Of a DNA stretch of 64,000 nucleotides, positions 42,989 to 50,322 are shown in pieces (the first letter of the stretch is position 1; each line of letters opens with the position of its first letter). The DNA comes from Anaerolineae bacterium. GTDB taxonomy: Bacteria > Chloroflexota > Anaerolineae > Aggregatilineales > Phototrophicaceae. The notes below the pieces were generated by a model. That model ran no database searches. It saw only the letters and a program-made list of their open reading frames with translations, and was not told where the DNA came from. The stretch lies in contig JAJECX010000043.1 in assembly GCA_022821805.1 (NCBI GenBank), forward strand, positions 62,001 through 126,000, given 5' to 3'. The translations under genes and the position numbers were made by a program.

Positions 42989-43882
42989 CTATTCTCTCTC
43001 CCGCAGCACGTATAGCTGCAAGCCTGTCAGCGCAACCAGAATCCCAAGGAGGACGATTGACATTGCCGCGCCGTAACCCATCTTGAAATAGGTGAAGGAG
43101 TTGTTGAATATCCAGAAGACGATCGATATGGTGCTGTTCCGCGGTCCGCCGCGCGTCATGATGTAGAACTGGTCGAATGAAAGGACCGAGCCGATAACGG
43201 ACAGAATCAAGGCAAGCGCGATGAACCGGCGCATCAAAGGCAAGGTGATGTAAATCAGCTTCCTGAAATAACCGGCGCCGTCGACCTCAGCTGATTCGTA
43301 AAGTTCGTCCGGTATCGCTTGCAAGCCAGCCAATAGCAGGATCATGGTGAAGCCAACCGTCTTCCAGACTACCGAGAGAATAATGACGTTCATGGCGGTA
43401 TTGGGTCGGCCCAGGAAGAGTTGCGCCTTCGGTACCAAGTTCAAGTCCAGCAAAATCTTGTTGAATACGCCAATCCGATCATCGAGCATCCAGACCCAGA
43501 GCAGACTGGATACGCCCAAGCCGATGACCACGGGCAAGAAGAAGATAGTGCGAAAAATGCCGATATAGCGAATATTGTGACGGACCAAGGAGGCCAGAAT
43601 GAAGCCGAGAATGAATATCGGTGGTGTGACCAACGCTGTATAGCGAAAGGTGAAATCGAGGCTCTTCAAGTATTGCCGATCTTTTGACAATTCCTGGTAA
43701 TTCTCCAAACCGGCGAAGGCTCGTTCGCCGAAAAGCGGCCAGTCATGGAAGGACATGAAAATTGTCATGAGCAGGGGGATAATGAAAAAGATTGTCACGA
43801 AAGCGACAGTCGGCATAACGAAGAGCAGCCCCGTTAGTTTACGGCGCTGCTCCCAACTGAGATTAAACAGCGTCAACTGCAT
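42989..43882 (-). CDS. Sugar ABC permease, MalF-like (CUT1)
   Basis: 297 aa, six helices. Begins MQLTLFNLSWEQRRKLTGLL; the GLENYQEL-type region and the coupling loop IPDELYESAEVDGAGYFRKL ... ITLPLMRR are typical of the MalF/UgpA subunit. Located between the binding protein (148 bp upstream, with a strong hairpin between) and the MalG-like subunit, which starts directly after its stop. Confidence 0.94.
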   Translation of the reverse strand: MQLTLFNLSWEQRRKLTGLLFVMPTVAFVTIFFIIPLLMTIFMSFHDWPLFGERAFAGLENYQELSKDRQYLKSLDFTFRYTALVTPPIFILGFILASLVRHNIRYIGIFRTIFFLPVVIGLGVSSLLWVWMLDDRIGVFNKILLDLNLVPKAQLFLGRPNTAMNVIILSVVWKTVGFTMILLLAGLQAIPDELYESAEVDGAGYFRKLIYITLPLMRRFIALALILSVIGSVLSFDQFYIMTRGGPRNSTISIVFWIFNNSFTYFKMGYGAAMSIVLLGILVALTGLQLYVLRERE

Positions 43883-43945
43883 AGGATTGGATGGAACTCA
43901 CGAATCGCTTTCACTAAAATCTGTAGCGATCGCCATTGCGAATAA

Positions 43946-43980
43946 GCGCCTGCCAGATCGACATCCGATCCGGCAGGCGC
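43946..43980 (-). terminator. Strong hairpin between binding protein and MalF genes
   Basis: GCGCCTGCC-A-GATCG, loop ACATC, CGATC-C-GGCAGGCGC: 14 paired bases with a single A/C mismatch. On the minus strand TTATTC follows. It probably causes partial termination or protects the binding-protein mRNA end, giving more binding protein than permease. Confidence 0.65.
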
Positions 43981-43998
43981 CAAGAAGCTAGAAGGCGC

Positions 43999-44031
43999 CG
44001 GTCAGTGTCTGCGGTCAGTGTCTACGCGACC
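43999..44031. repeat. 22-nt unit plus partial second copy at a gene end
   Basis: The complement of 44011-44031 reads GGTCGCGTAGACACTGACCG plus C, matching the unit at 16042 and 50249. A partial second copy (CGGTCAGTGTCT, 43999-44010) is tandem to it. The unit begins at the stop codon of the binding-protein gene. Confidence 0.75.
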
Positions 44032-45281
44032 TAACCTCCCATGATCTGGGTGAAACGTTCTTGTCCGAGCTCAAGAGCGCCGTCGATATCGCCATCAAGG
44101 ATTGCCACTTGCAGCATTTCGAGCCAGGGACCGTTGGGATCGTTGAATAGGTCGTTGTAGACGGTGGTGTAGGGTGTATGCCCCACAGCCAAGGCGCTGG
44201 CGGCAGTCAATTGTCGCTCGTCGCCCTCGAAGTACGGGTTATCGACCAGCTCGAGGCGGACCGGAATCTGACCGTTGGCGGCGTAGATCTCAATCTGCGC
44301 TTCGTCGCTCATGGTCCATTCGATGAAGCGCCAGGCTTCTTCGACATGTTCGGAGCCGCTTGCTATCGCGATGACATCGCCGCCGCCGAAGGAGGCCGCG
44401 CCGCCCTCTTGACCCGGAATATGGAAAACGCCAAAGTTGAGATCGGGAAAGTCATTCGTATAACCGGCGATGGCGAAGTTGCCCGTGCCGCTCATGCCGA
44501 TATTGCCAGCGCCGAAAGCGCTGACGAAGTTACTGCCGTTATCAATGCTGGCGCCTTCGGGCACGAGACCCTCTTCCCAGATCGTATTGTAGAAGGCAAG
44601 CGCATCGCGCACGATGGGGTCCGACGTGATGGTCGCTTCGGAGTAGTCATTGCTGAGCACATCGCCGCCGCTGGCCCAGATGAAGGGCAGGAAGGTGAAG
44701 GCGTTGCAGCCAGCGCAGTTCATCGAGAACCAATAACCGTAGATGTCGTCGCCCAGGGCGTCGATGGCGCGCATGGCTTCCAGCATTTCGTCCCAGGTTG
44801 AGGGCGGATTGTCCGGATCTAAGCCCGCTTGCTCAAAGAGGTCGATATTGTAGACGATGAAGGAGCCGTCTACGCCCGTTGGCACAGCGTAGTTGCGGCC
44901 CTCATACATGCCCAGCTCCATATGCGCGGGCGTCAAGGTTTCGGCGTAAGGCAGCGCCTTCACATAGTCGGTGATGTCGACCAATTGGCCGGCGGCCGCG
45001 AAGGCCGGTGTGTAAATCAAATCAATGCTGGCGATATCAGGCGGTTCGCCCGCGGCGATTGCGGCGCCCATCTTGGTGACAAATTCGCCGCTCGGGATAA
45101 CAGTCAACTCGATCTGGCTATCGTTGTTGGCGTTCCACTCATCGACCATCGCCTGCGTCTGGAACGGGATCGACCGAACCCACATCGTCATGTTGATTTG
45201 ATCATCCTGCGCGGCGAGCGGCAGGCTGCCCAAAACGAGAACAAACACGACCGCGAGTAGAAGCGTTTTGCGAGAAATCAT
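44031..45281 (-). CDS. Family 1 sugar-binding protein (CUT1 importer)
   Basis: Extracellular binding protein of 416 aa. The signal peptide MISRKTLLLAVVFVLVLGSL ends PLAAQ; there is no lipobox. SBP family 1 features: DVPPDIASIDLIY-like segment (AAGEPPDIASIDLIYTPAFA), NPPSTWDEMLEAMRAI, and YGYWFSMNCAG...FLPFIWASGGDVL. GAAAGGA stands about 9 bases before ATG 45281; an ATG 21 codons upstream is less likely. It ends ERFTQIMGG. Likely ligand: an arabinose-containing oligosaccharide, inferred from the downstream GH127 genes. Confidence 0.93.
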   Translation of the reverse strand: MISRKTLLLAVVFVLVLGSLPLAAQDDQINMTMWVRSIPFQTQAMVDEWNANNDSQIELTVIPSGEFVTKMGAAIAAGEPPDIASIDLIYTPAFAAAGQLVDITDYVKALPYAETLTPAHMELGMYEGRNYAVPTGVDGSFIVYNIDLFEQAGLDPDNPPSTWDEMLEAMRAIDALGDDIYGYWFSMNCAGCNAFTFLPFIWASGGDVLSNDYSEATITSDPIVRDALAFYNTIWEEGLVPEGASIDNGSNFVSAFGAGNIGMSGTGNFAIAGYTNDFPDLNFGVFHIPGQEGGAASFGGGDVIAIASGSEHVEEAWRFIEWTMSDEAQIEIYAANGQIPVRLELVDNPYFEGDERQLTAASALAVGHTPYTTVYNDLFNDPNGPWLEMLQVAILDGDIDGALELGQERFTQIMGG

Positions 45282-45490
45282 GCTACTTGATCCTTTCTGA
45301 ACTGAACGAAAATCATCGCTCGGCAAGTCAAAAGCGTCGGCCATTCTTCCCCATGATCACTAGCCACAGCGCATGTGAAGAGGCAGGCGCCGACATGCCT
45401 AGCACTCGGACTGCGCCAGTTTACTTCACATGCCTACTGATTGCCAAGTTGCGTTATCAGAGCGCTCGCCTGCTGCCCGTCTCGGGGAAA

Positions 45491-45523
45491 GAGCGCCCGC
45501 CAGTGGATAAGAGGCTGGCGCTC
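45491..45523 (-). terminator. Hairpin after the binding-protein remnant
   Basis: GAGCGCC (45491-45497) pairs with GGCGCTC (45517-45523); on the minus strand TTTCCCC follows. It lies just downstream of the remnant at 45537, as expected for its original terminator. The rest of the 337-bp gap 45282-45618 shows no gene. Confidence 0.45.
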
Positions 45524-45536
45524 AAAGCTTGTGCCG

Positions 45537-45590
45537 CTAACCTTCCGCCATGATCTGTGTAAAGCGCTTCTGGGCGACTTCCAGCAATGA
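45537..45590 (-). pseudogene. C-terminal remnant of a second sugar-binding protein gene
   Basis: The minus strand encodes LLEVAQKRFTQIMAEG then a stop (45537-45539). This matches the end of the intact binding protein downstream (LELGQERFTQIMGG). Further upstream the match fades and the MBL-hydrolase gene begins. It appears to be the leftover of a tandem duplicate largely deleted. Confidence 0.65.
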
Positions 45591-45618
45591 GCATAGCACT
45601 AAACGACGATCGCTCACG

Positions 45619-46365
45619 TCAAAGCAGATTTGGTGGGACGCCCAATTGTCGAAACGCCGCGCAGGCCGCGTCCAAATGCGCCTTGCCCCCGGTCAGCGAG
45701 ATTTGCAGGTGCCCGGGAATCAGCGCGTCAAAGTCGACTTTTTCCATCTTGAACATGCTGTCGGCGTAGGCGTCGATGCGGCAGTCGTGGATATTCTGCC
45801 AGACGACCTTGCCGCCCCAGAAGACGAGATCGGCGCCGAGCAGATAGACGCGGTCTCCCCCGCGCATGAGGAAGCTGAGGTGTCCGTCGCAATGCCCCGG
45901 CGTCTCGAAGGTCTCCAATTCCAGGTTGCCGACTTTGACGAAGTCGCCTTCGACCAATTCCACATCGACGGGGCAGGGCGGGAGACGGAATTCGTCGGGA
46001 TAGAAACCTGCGGCTTTGGCGACATTGAGCGCGACCGCCTCCTCATCAGCCTCGCGGATGACTGGCGCCGAAAATGCTGAAGCAATCACTTCGACATCAA
46101 GCCGCTTCTGCGCTTCGGCTGCGGCGCCGATATGATCGCAATGATAATGCGTCAGGATCAGCTTGCGAATCTTGCCCGGGTCTAAGCCGTCGTCGCGAAT
46201 ATTGTCCAGAATCGTGTCGAAGTCCCGGTCAATGCCCATGCCGGGATCGACCAAAGCCAATTCATCGCCGCTGTTGAGTACAAATACGTGACAGTCGAGA
46301 TTACCAGACAAGCCGAAGCCGAAATAGCCGCCGCCGACAACATGCAAGTCGCTCGTCAGTTTCAT
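45619..46365 (-). CDS. Metallo-beta-lactamase-fold hydrolase
   Basis: 248 aa, binuclear-zinc hydrolase fold. H73-x-H75-x-D77-H78 is visible in LTHYHCDHIG, further ligand regions are GHCDGHLSFL and the Asp in LGADLVFW. Members include glyoxalase II, lactonases and sulfatases of the SdsA type; nothing here picks one. First gene in the minus-strand run leading into the binding-protein and GH127 genes, so a lactonase role in sugar acid metabolism is possible. Confidence 0.87.
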   Translation of the reverse strand: MKLTSDLHVVGGGYFGFGLSGNLDCHVFVLNSGDELALVDPGMGIDRDFDTILDNIRDDGLDPGKIRKLILTHYHCDHIGAAAEAQKRLDVEVIASAFSAPVIREADEEAVALNVAKAAGFYPDEFRLPPCPVDVELVEGDFVKVGNLELETFETPGHCDGHLSFLMRGGDRVYLLGADLVFWGGKVVWQNIHDCRIDAYADSMFKMEKVDFDALIPGHLQISLTGGKAHLDAACAAFRQLGVPPNLL

Positions 46366-46445
46366 GAGATTGCTCCAGAATTAGGCATCAGACTACAAGT
46401 AGAACGAACTCGCGCGCCGTCGTCAAGGAAACTCAATGCGCCGCG

Positions 46446-46454
46446 TGATATACT
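46446..46454 (+). promoter_or_regulatory. Extended -10 promoter of the VOC-protein gene
   Basis: TGATATACT: -10 hexamer TATACT (46449-46454) preceded by TG, an extended -10 arrangement that needs no -35, and none is seen. The purine-rich ribosome site GAGAGGGGGAGGGG precedes ATG 46488. Confidence 0.45.
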
Positions 46455-46487
46455 TTCGCAATTGTTTCTTGCGAGAGGGGGAGGGGC

Positions 46488-47258
46488 ATGATCCACGGCA
46501 TTGATCATGTCGTCATCGCGAGCCCTGACTTGGATGAGCTAACGGCTGCATTCAGGTCGCTTGGCTTCAACGTGGTCGGCGGCGGGAGGCGCCCGATCGG
46601 CTCATACAACAGGCTGATCGGACTGCAGGATGGCGCCTACATAGAGCTGCTTTCCTTCTACGAGGAAAGCCCGAAGCACTACTGGTGGGACGCGGCGCAT
46701 AGCAAAGGCGGCGGCTTGATCAACTTCTGCATGGCTACGGACGATATCCACGCCGACTATGCGCTCTTTGAGGAACAGGGCGTGGATATGAGTCCGCTGG
46801 TCGGTTTGAGCCGCGAGCGCTTCGATGGTTACCAGCTTGCCTGGCTGAATAACGAAATCTATGGGCGATATCAAGGGCTGATTCCCTTCATCATTGAAGA
46901 TGAAACGCCGCGCGAGGAGCGCGTGCCCAAGGAGAATGCGCACACAAACGGTGTACTCGGCATCGACACCATAACACTTGCAGCAAGCGATATCGACACG
47001 GCGCAGCGGATCATGAACGCCGCATTGGGACAAGCGGGCGAGCCGGCGCGTGATGAGGCGCTCAGTGCGTCTGGTGTTGTCTATCAGGTCGGTCCGCAGC
47101 GGCTCGAATATCTGACAGCGGATGACGAGAGCAGTCCCGTGCACGCGCATATCGCGCTGAACAGACCCGTGCCTTTTCGGATTCGCTTTAAGACGAGCGG
47201 CGAAAAACGCGTTGTCGGTCCGCATTTGGCGGCAGGCGCGCGCCTGGAATTCGTCTAA
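46488..47258 (+). CDS. VOC/glyoxalase-like domain protein
   Basis: 256 aa. It begins MIHGIDHVVIASPDLDELTA, the typical first strand and helix of a vicinal-oxygen-chelate module (His6 a likely metal ligand). GAYIELLSFYE supplies the Glu of the motif, and a second module (GIDTITLAASDIDTAQRIM) follows. It resembles the glyoxalase-like family PF13468. Possible roles are dioxygenase, isomerase or binding protein; the substrate is unknown. It stands divergent from the MBL-fold gene. Confidence 0.82.
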   Translation: MIHGIDHVVIASPDLDELTAAFRSLGFNVVGGGRRPIGSYNRLIGLQDGAYIELLSFYEESPKHYWWDAAHSKGGGLINFCMATDDIHADYALFEEQGVDMSPLVGLSRERFDGYQLAWLNNEIYGRYQGLIPFIIEDETPREERVPKENAHTNGVLGIDTITLAASDIDTAQRIMNAALGQAGEPARDEALSASGVVYQVGPQRLEYLTADDESSPVHAHIALNRPVPFRIRFKTSGEKRVVGPHLAAGARLEFV

Positions 47259-47385
47259 GCAGCGAACGCTACCTTTTGGCAGCCCCCGTAAGATTGGATA
47301 TACTTAGGATGACACGGTGCAGCGAAGGCGCTGCTCGGTTTCCGGATAAGCGGTCGAGATAGAATTCTTGCGGAAAGGATGATTT

Positions 47386-47901
47386 ATGAGCGCAGAACGA
47401 AAATATCCCGAGTGGATGGGCAAAATGCGGGCATTAAACGCCGAGGAAATCCAGGAGTTCCTTGATGGTCCCATTGTTGCGCGCATCGCTACGGTCGATA
47501 GCAAAGGCGACCCGTATATCACGCCCGTTTGGCAGGAATGGGATGGCGAGAATATGTGGATCATCCCGCGGGCGAAGACGATTTTCGCCCAGCATTTGCT
47601 GCGGCTGCCGCGCTGTTCGGTATCCTGCGCCATGGACGTCAGTCCCTACACCAGGGTGCTGTTCCGCGGCCCGGCGGTAGTCGTTGCGGGGCCCGCCATT
47701 ATGGATGGCGAATGGCTGGAAATCGGCCGACGGATGTCGACTCGCTATTTGGGCGAACGCGGTCCGGAGTATCTGGAGCCTTCAAGGGTGCGCCCGCGCT
47801 ATCTGGTGAAAATTACGCCGGAGAAGACGATTTCCTGGGAAGGCGTCGAGTGGGCGGCGAAATATCTCGATGACGTGGATGCGCCGGCCGCCCCGCATTA
47901 A
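47386..47901 (+). CDS. Pyridoxamine-5'-phosphate-oxidase-like flavin-binding protein
   Basis: 171 aa split-barrel protein. EFLDGPIVARIATVDSKGDPYITPVWQEWDGENMWI is the standard N-terminal half of PPOX-fold FMN or F420 enzymes, and the barrel is completed by VRPRYLVKITPEKTISWEG. True PdxH activity is unlikely, since the PLP C-terminal motif is missing; F420- or FMN-dependent reduction or haem binding are alternatives. Followed by the ribose-type importer genes after 51 bp. Confidence 0.82.
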   Translation: MSAERKYPEWMGKMRALNAEEIQEFLDGPIVARIATVDSKGDPYITPVWQEWDGENMWIIPRAKTIFAQHLLRLPRCSVSCAMDVSPYTRVLFRGPAVVVAGPAIMDGEWLEIGRRMSTRYLGERGPEYLEPSRVRPRYLVKITPEKTISWEGVEWAAKYLDDVDAPAAPH

Positions 47902-47952
47902 CCGCTGGAGTTGTGTTTCCATAGCTGATCCGCCTGGTCGCTTGGGAAGCGA

Positions 47953-48930
47953 ATGAGCCTCGTAAAGCCATACGAAAGCGCAGCCATCGCCAGCAGGTGG
48001 CGCATGCGCAAATTCATCGCCGATTACGGTGTTTACCTCGCGCTTTTGGCGCTGCTGATAGCCGCCACGGTCTTGACGCCAAAGCTCTACGATGTCAACA
48101 CCATTGCGGTGGTGATGCGGCAGGCGTCACAGCTGGGCATTGTCGCGATCGGGCAGACGATGATCCTGCTGGTCGCCGGTCTCGACCTGTCCATCGGCGG
48201 CATCTTCCTCATGACCTCGATCGTGGTGGCGGACGTCACCAATGGGCGCGATGAAATGGTGATTCCGGCGATCCTGATCGCGCTGGCGCTGGGCGCGTTA
48301 GTGGGCTTGGGCAACGGCGTGCTGGTTACGAAGCGGCGCGTGCCGCCCTTTGTCGCGACTTTGGGCATGCTGGTGTTGGTCAAAGGCGCCACGCAAGCCT
48401 ACACAAGAGGTGTGCCCGGCGGCTTCGTGCCGGAGGTTTTAGGCCTTGTCAATCAGTCCTGGTTTGTGCTGTCGATTCCGCTGGCGCTGTGGCTGGGGCT
48501 GAATGCATTCTTCATATTTGTTTTGCGCCGCACTTCATACGGGCGCAAGGTCTATGCTGTAGGCAGCAATAGCGAGGCGGCGCGCCTGTCGGGCATCTCG
48601 GTTGATGCGATTCGCATTTCGGTTTATGTGCTGGGCAGCTGCTTGGCGGTGGTTTCCGGCGTCGTTCTCACCGGATATGTGGGCTACGTGGATCGCTTCA
48701 TCGGCACGGGCTTGGAATTGGACTCAATCGCGGCGGCGATCGTCGGCGGGACGGCTTTCGTCGGTGGGCGCGGCGGCTTGCTGGGCACCATCGCCGGCGT
48801 GTTGATGATTCAGATTCTTAGCACGATGGCGATCTTGATGGGATTGGACATCCAAGTGCAGTTCATCATCAAAGGTTTGGTGATTCTTGGCGCGGTCACG
48901 CTGTACAGCCTCGCCAGTATTGAAGAGTAG
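47953..48930 (+). CDS. Ribose-type ABC permease 1 (RbsC-like)
   Basis: 325 aa, about eight to ten helices of the BPD_transp_2 family. The diagnostic stretches are QLGIVAIGQTMILLVAGLDLSIGG, LGNGVLVTKRRVPPFVATLGML, YAVGSNSEAARLSGISVDAI and IVGGTAFVGGRGGLLGTIAGVL. Expected substrate: a monosaccharide, autoinducer-2-like compound or nucleoside. It is followed by the binding protein, ATPase and a second, different permease, so the transporter is probably a permease heterodimer. Confidence 0.93.
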   Translation: MSLVKPYESAAIASRWRMRKFIADYGVYLALLALLIAATVLTPKLYDVNTIAVVMRQASQLGIVAIGQTMILLVAGLDLSIGGIFLMTSIVVADVTNGRDEMVIPAILIALALGALVGLGNGVLVTKRRVPPFVATLGMLVLVKGATQAYTRGVPGGFVPEVLGLVNQSWFVLSIPLALWLGLNAFFIFVLRRTSYGRKVYAVGSNSEAARLSGISVDAIRISVYVLGSCLAVVSGVVLTGYVGYVDRFIGTGLELDSIAAAIVGGTAFVGGRGGLLGTIAGVLMIQILSTMAILMGLDIQVQFIIKGLVILGAVTLYSLASIEE

Positions 48931-48954
48931 TGTTTGAGCTAGAAAGGAGGAGAA

Positions 48955-49023
48955 TTGAGTCAAAGGCAAACTTTAGAAAGCCGGTCATGCGGATCAACCG
49001 CAAGTGACCTTTTGCAGTCTTAG
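48955..49023 (+). CDS. Possible 22-residue leader peptide, Ser-rich
   Basis: AAAGGAGG (48943-48950) is followed after four bases by TTG 48955. Frame: 22 codons, six of them Ser, ending at TAG 49021-49023, which abuts the ribosome site of the binding-protein gene. The reading frame spans the hairpin at 48983-49009. The spacing is short and the start is TTG, so translation is uncertain. Confidence 0.25.
   Translation: MSQRQTLESRSCGSTASDLLQS
48983..49013 (+). terminator. Hairpin with T-run between permease and binding-protein genes
   Basis: GGTCA-T-GCGG, loop ATCAA, CCGC-AAG-TGACC, followed by TTTT (49010-49013): an intrinsic terminator pattern, yet only about 20 bases before the binding-protein ATG. 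It may be an attenuator, a transcript-processing hairpin, or the end of the permease message with a new start nearby. Confidence 0.5.
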
Positions 49024-49034
49024 GAGGAAATCTA

Positions 49035-50180
49035 ATGTTGAGGAAACTGACACTCTCGTTGTTCATTCTGTCATTGCTGCTAGGCACATCGATTGTGTCG
49101 ATAGGCCAAGACGATGGCATGATTACGTTCGAGATTACACAGGAAATGATTGACGCGTCGCCCTATTTGCAGAGCGTGATTCCGCGCCTGAATGAAGACT
49201 ATGACACGAGCGCGTTTGCCAAGGATCCGCCGTACCGCATCGCGCTGGCGGCGCAAGGCACGAGCAATGCCTGGTCGGCTTTGTTTGACGCCCACGCCTA
49301 TTGGTACGTCGAAGAATTGGGCGAGGAGGTCATCTCCGAATTACTGTATGGCGATGCCCAAGCGAGCGCCGATATTCAGGTGCCGCAGGTTGAGGACTTG
49401 CTGGCGCAGGAACCGGACGCGCTGATCCTGGTTCCGATGGGCGCGGCCGCTTTGTCGGCACCGGTCGAGCGGGCGATGATGCAGGGTGTACCGGTGGTGC
49501 TCTGCGCGAGCGCGGTGGAAACGGATAACTTCGTCACCGAAGTCGGCACCAATCTCTATAGTATTGGCGCCACGTTGGCGCAGTGGCTGATTGACACCGT
49601 CGGCGCCGATGGAAACTTCCTGATGATGACAGGCATCCCGGGCACGTCCACCTCCGACATCATGGAAGAAGGCGCCCTGGCTGTCTTTGAAACCCACGGC
49701 ATTGAATTGCTCGACAAACAGCCGGGATTCTGGTCGCCGGCCGAGGGCAAGAAAATCATGGAGACCTGGCTGGCGCAGCACGGCGATGAGATTGATGGCA
49801 TTTGGTCGGGCGGCGCGCAGATGGTCCAAGGCATGATTAGCGCCTATGAGGATGCCGAAATGGCGATCCCGCCGATTGCGGGCGGGGAAATGCAGAATGG
49901 CTTCTTGCGCTCGGCGATTGAACACGGCTTCGAATTCTACGCCTGGATGTACCCGAACGCGATGATCACGATCTGCATTGACGCCGCCATTCAGATTCTG
50001 CAGGGCGAGCCTACTCCGCGCTTCATTGATTTTGTCGACACGATGCCCGAAGCCCGTCCCTTCACCGATGCCGAGGCTGAGGATTATTACCGACCGAGAT
50101 GGAGCGACGACGTGCACGGTCCGGTCACCATGCCGGATGAGAAACTGGCGGAGTTGGGTTTCCTCGTTGAAGAAGAGTAG
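49035..50180 (+). CDS. Ribose-type periplasmic-binding protein
   Basis: Extracellular binding protein of 381 aa. Signal peptide MLRKLTLSLFILSLLLGTSI, ending VSIGQ. Periplasmic-binding type-I (ribose/AI-2-like) lobes: RIALAAQGTSNAWSALFDAHAYW, LVPMGAAALSAPVERAMMQGVPVVL, FLMMTGIPGTSTSDIM, IDGIWSGGAQMVQGMISAYED. Ideal ribosome site AGGAGG (49022-49027). It sits between permease 1 and the ATPase. The ligand pocket gives no clear clue to the sugar. Confidence 0.93.
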   Translation: MLRKLTLSLFILSLLLGTSIVSIGQDDGMITFEITQEMIDASPYLQSVIPRLNEDYDTSAFAKDPPYRIALAAQGTSNAWSALFDAHAYWYVEELGEEVISELLYGDAQASADIQVPQVEDLLAQEPDALILVPMGAAALSAPVERAMMQGVPVVLCASAVETDNFVTEVGTNLYSIGATLAQWLIDTVGADGNFLMMTGIPGTSTSDIMEEGALAVFETHGIELLDKQPGFWSPAEGKKIMETWLAQHGDEIDGIWSGGAQMVQGMISAYEDAEMAIPPIAGGEMQNGFLRSAIEHGFEFYAWMYPNAMITICIDAAIQILQGEPTPRFIDFVDTMPEARPFTDAEAEDYYRPRWSDDVHGPVTMPDEKLAELGFLVEEE

Positions 50181-50205
50181 AGGAGCGTCTCCGCTGGCGA
50201 AATTC

Positions 50206-50282
50206 GTAGGGGCGACACTGTGTGTCGCCCAAAAGGGGCGAGCCACCGGGTCGCGTAGACACTGACCGCCGCTCGCCCGTAC
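50206..50282. repeat. Family A composite carrying the 22-nt unit
   Basis: Ends GTAGGGGCGA and TCGCCCGTAC form near-perfect inverted repeats (one mismatch). Hairpin 1: GGGCGACAC-TGT-GTGTCGCCC (50210-50230). Hairpin 2: GGGCGAGCC-ACC-G, then the 22-nt unit (50249-50270), then GCTCGCCC. Deleting exactly the 22 nt gives a perfect 9-bp stem with loop ACC, as at 16028-16076. Confidence 0.8.
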
Positions 50283-50322
50283 ACAAAACTTGATGGCTGG
50301 CCCCCTAGATCGAGATACAGCC

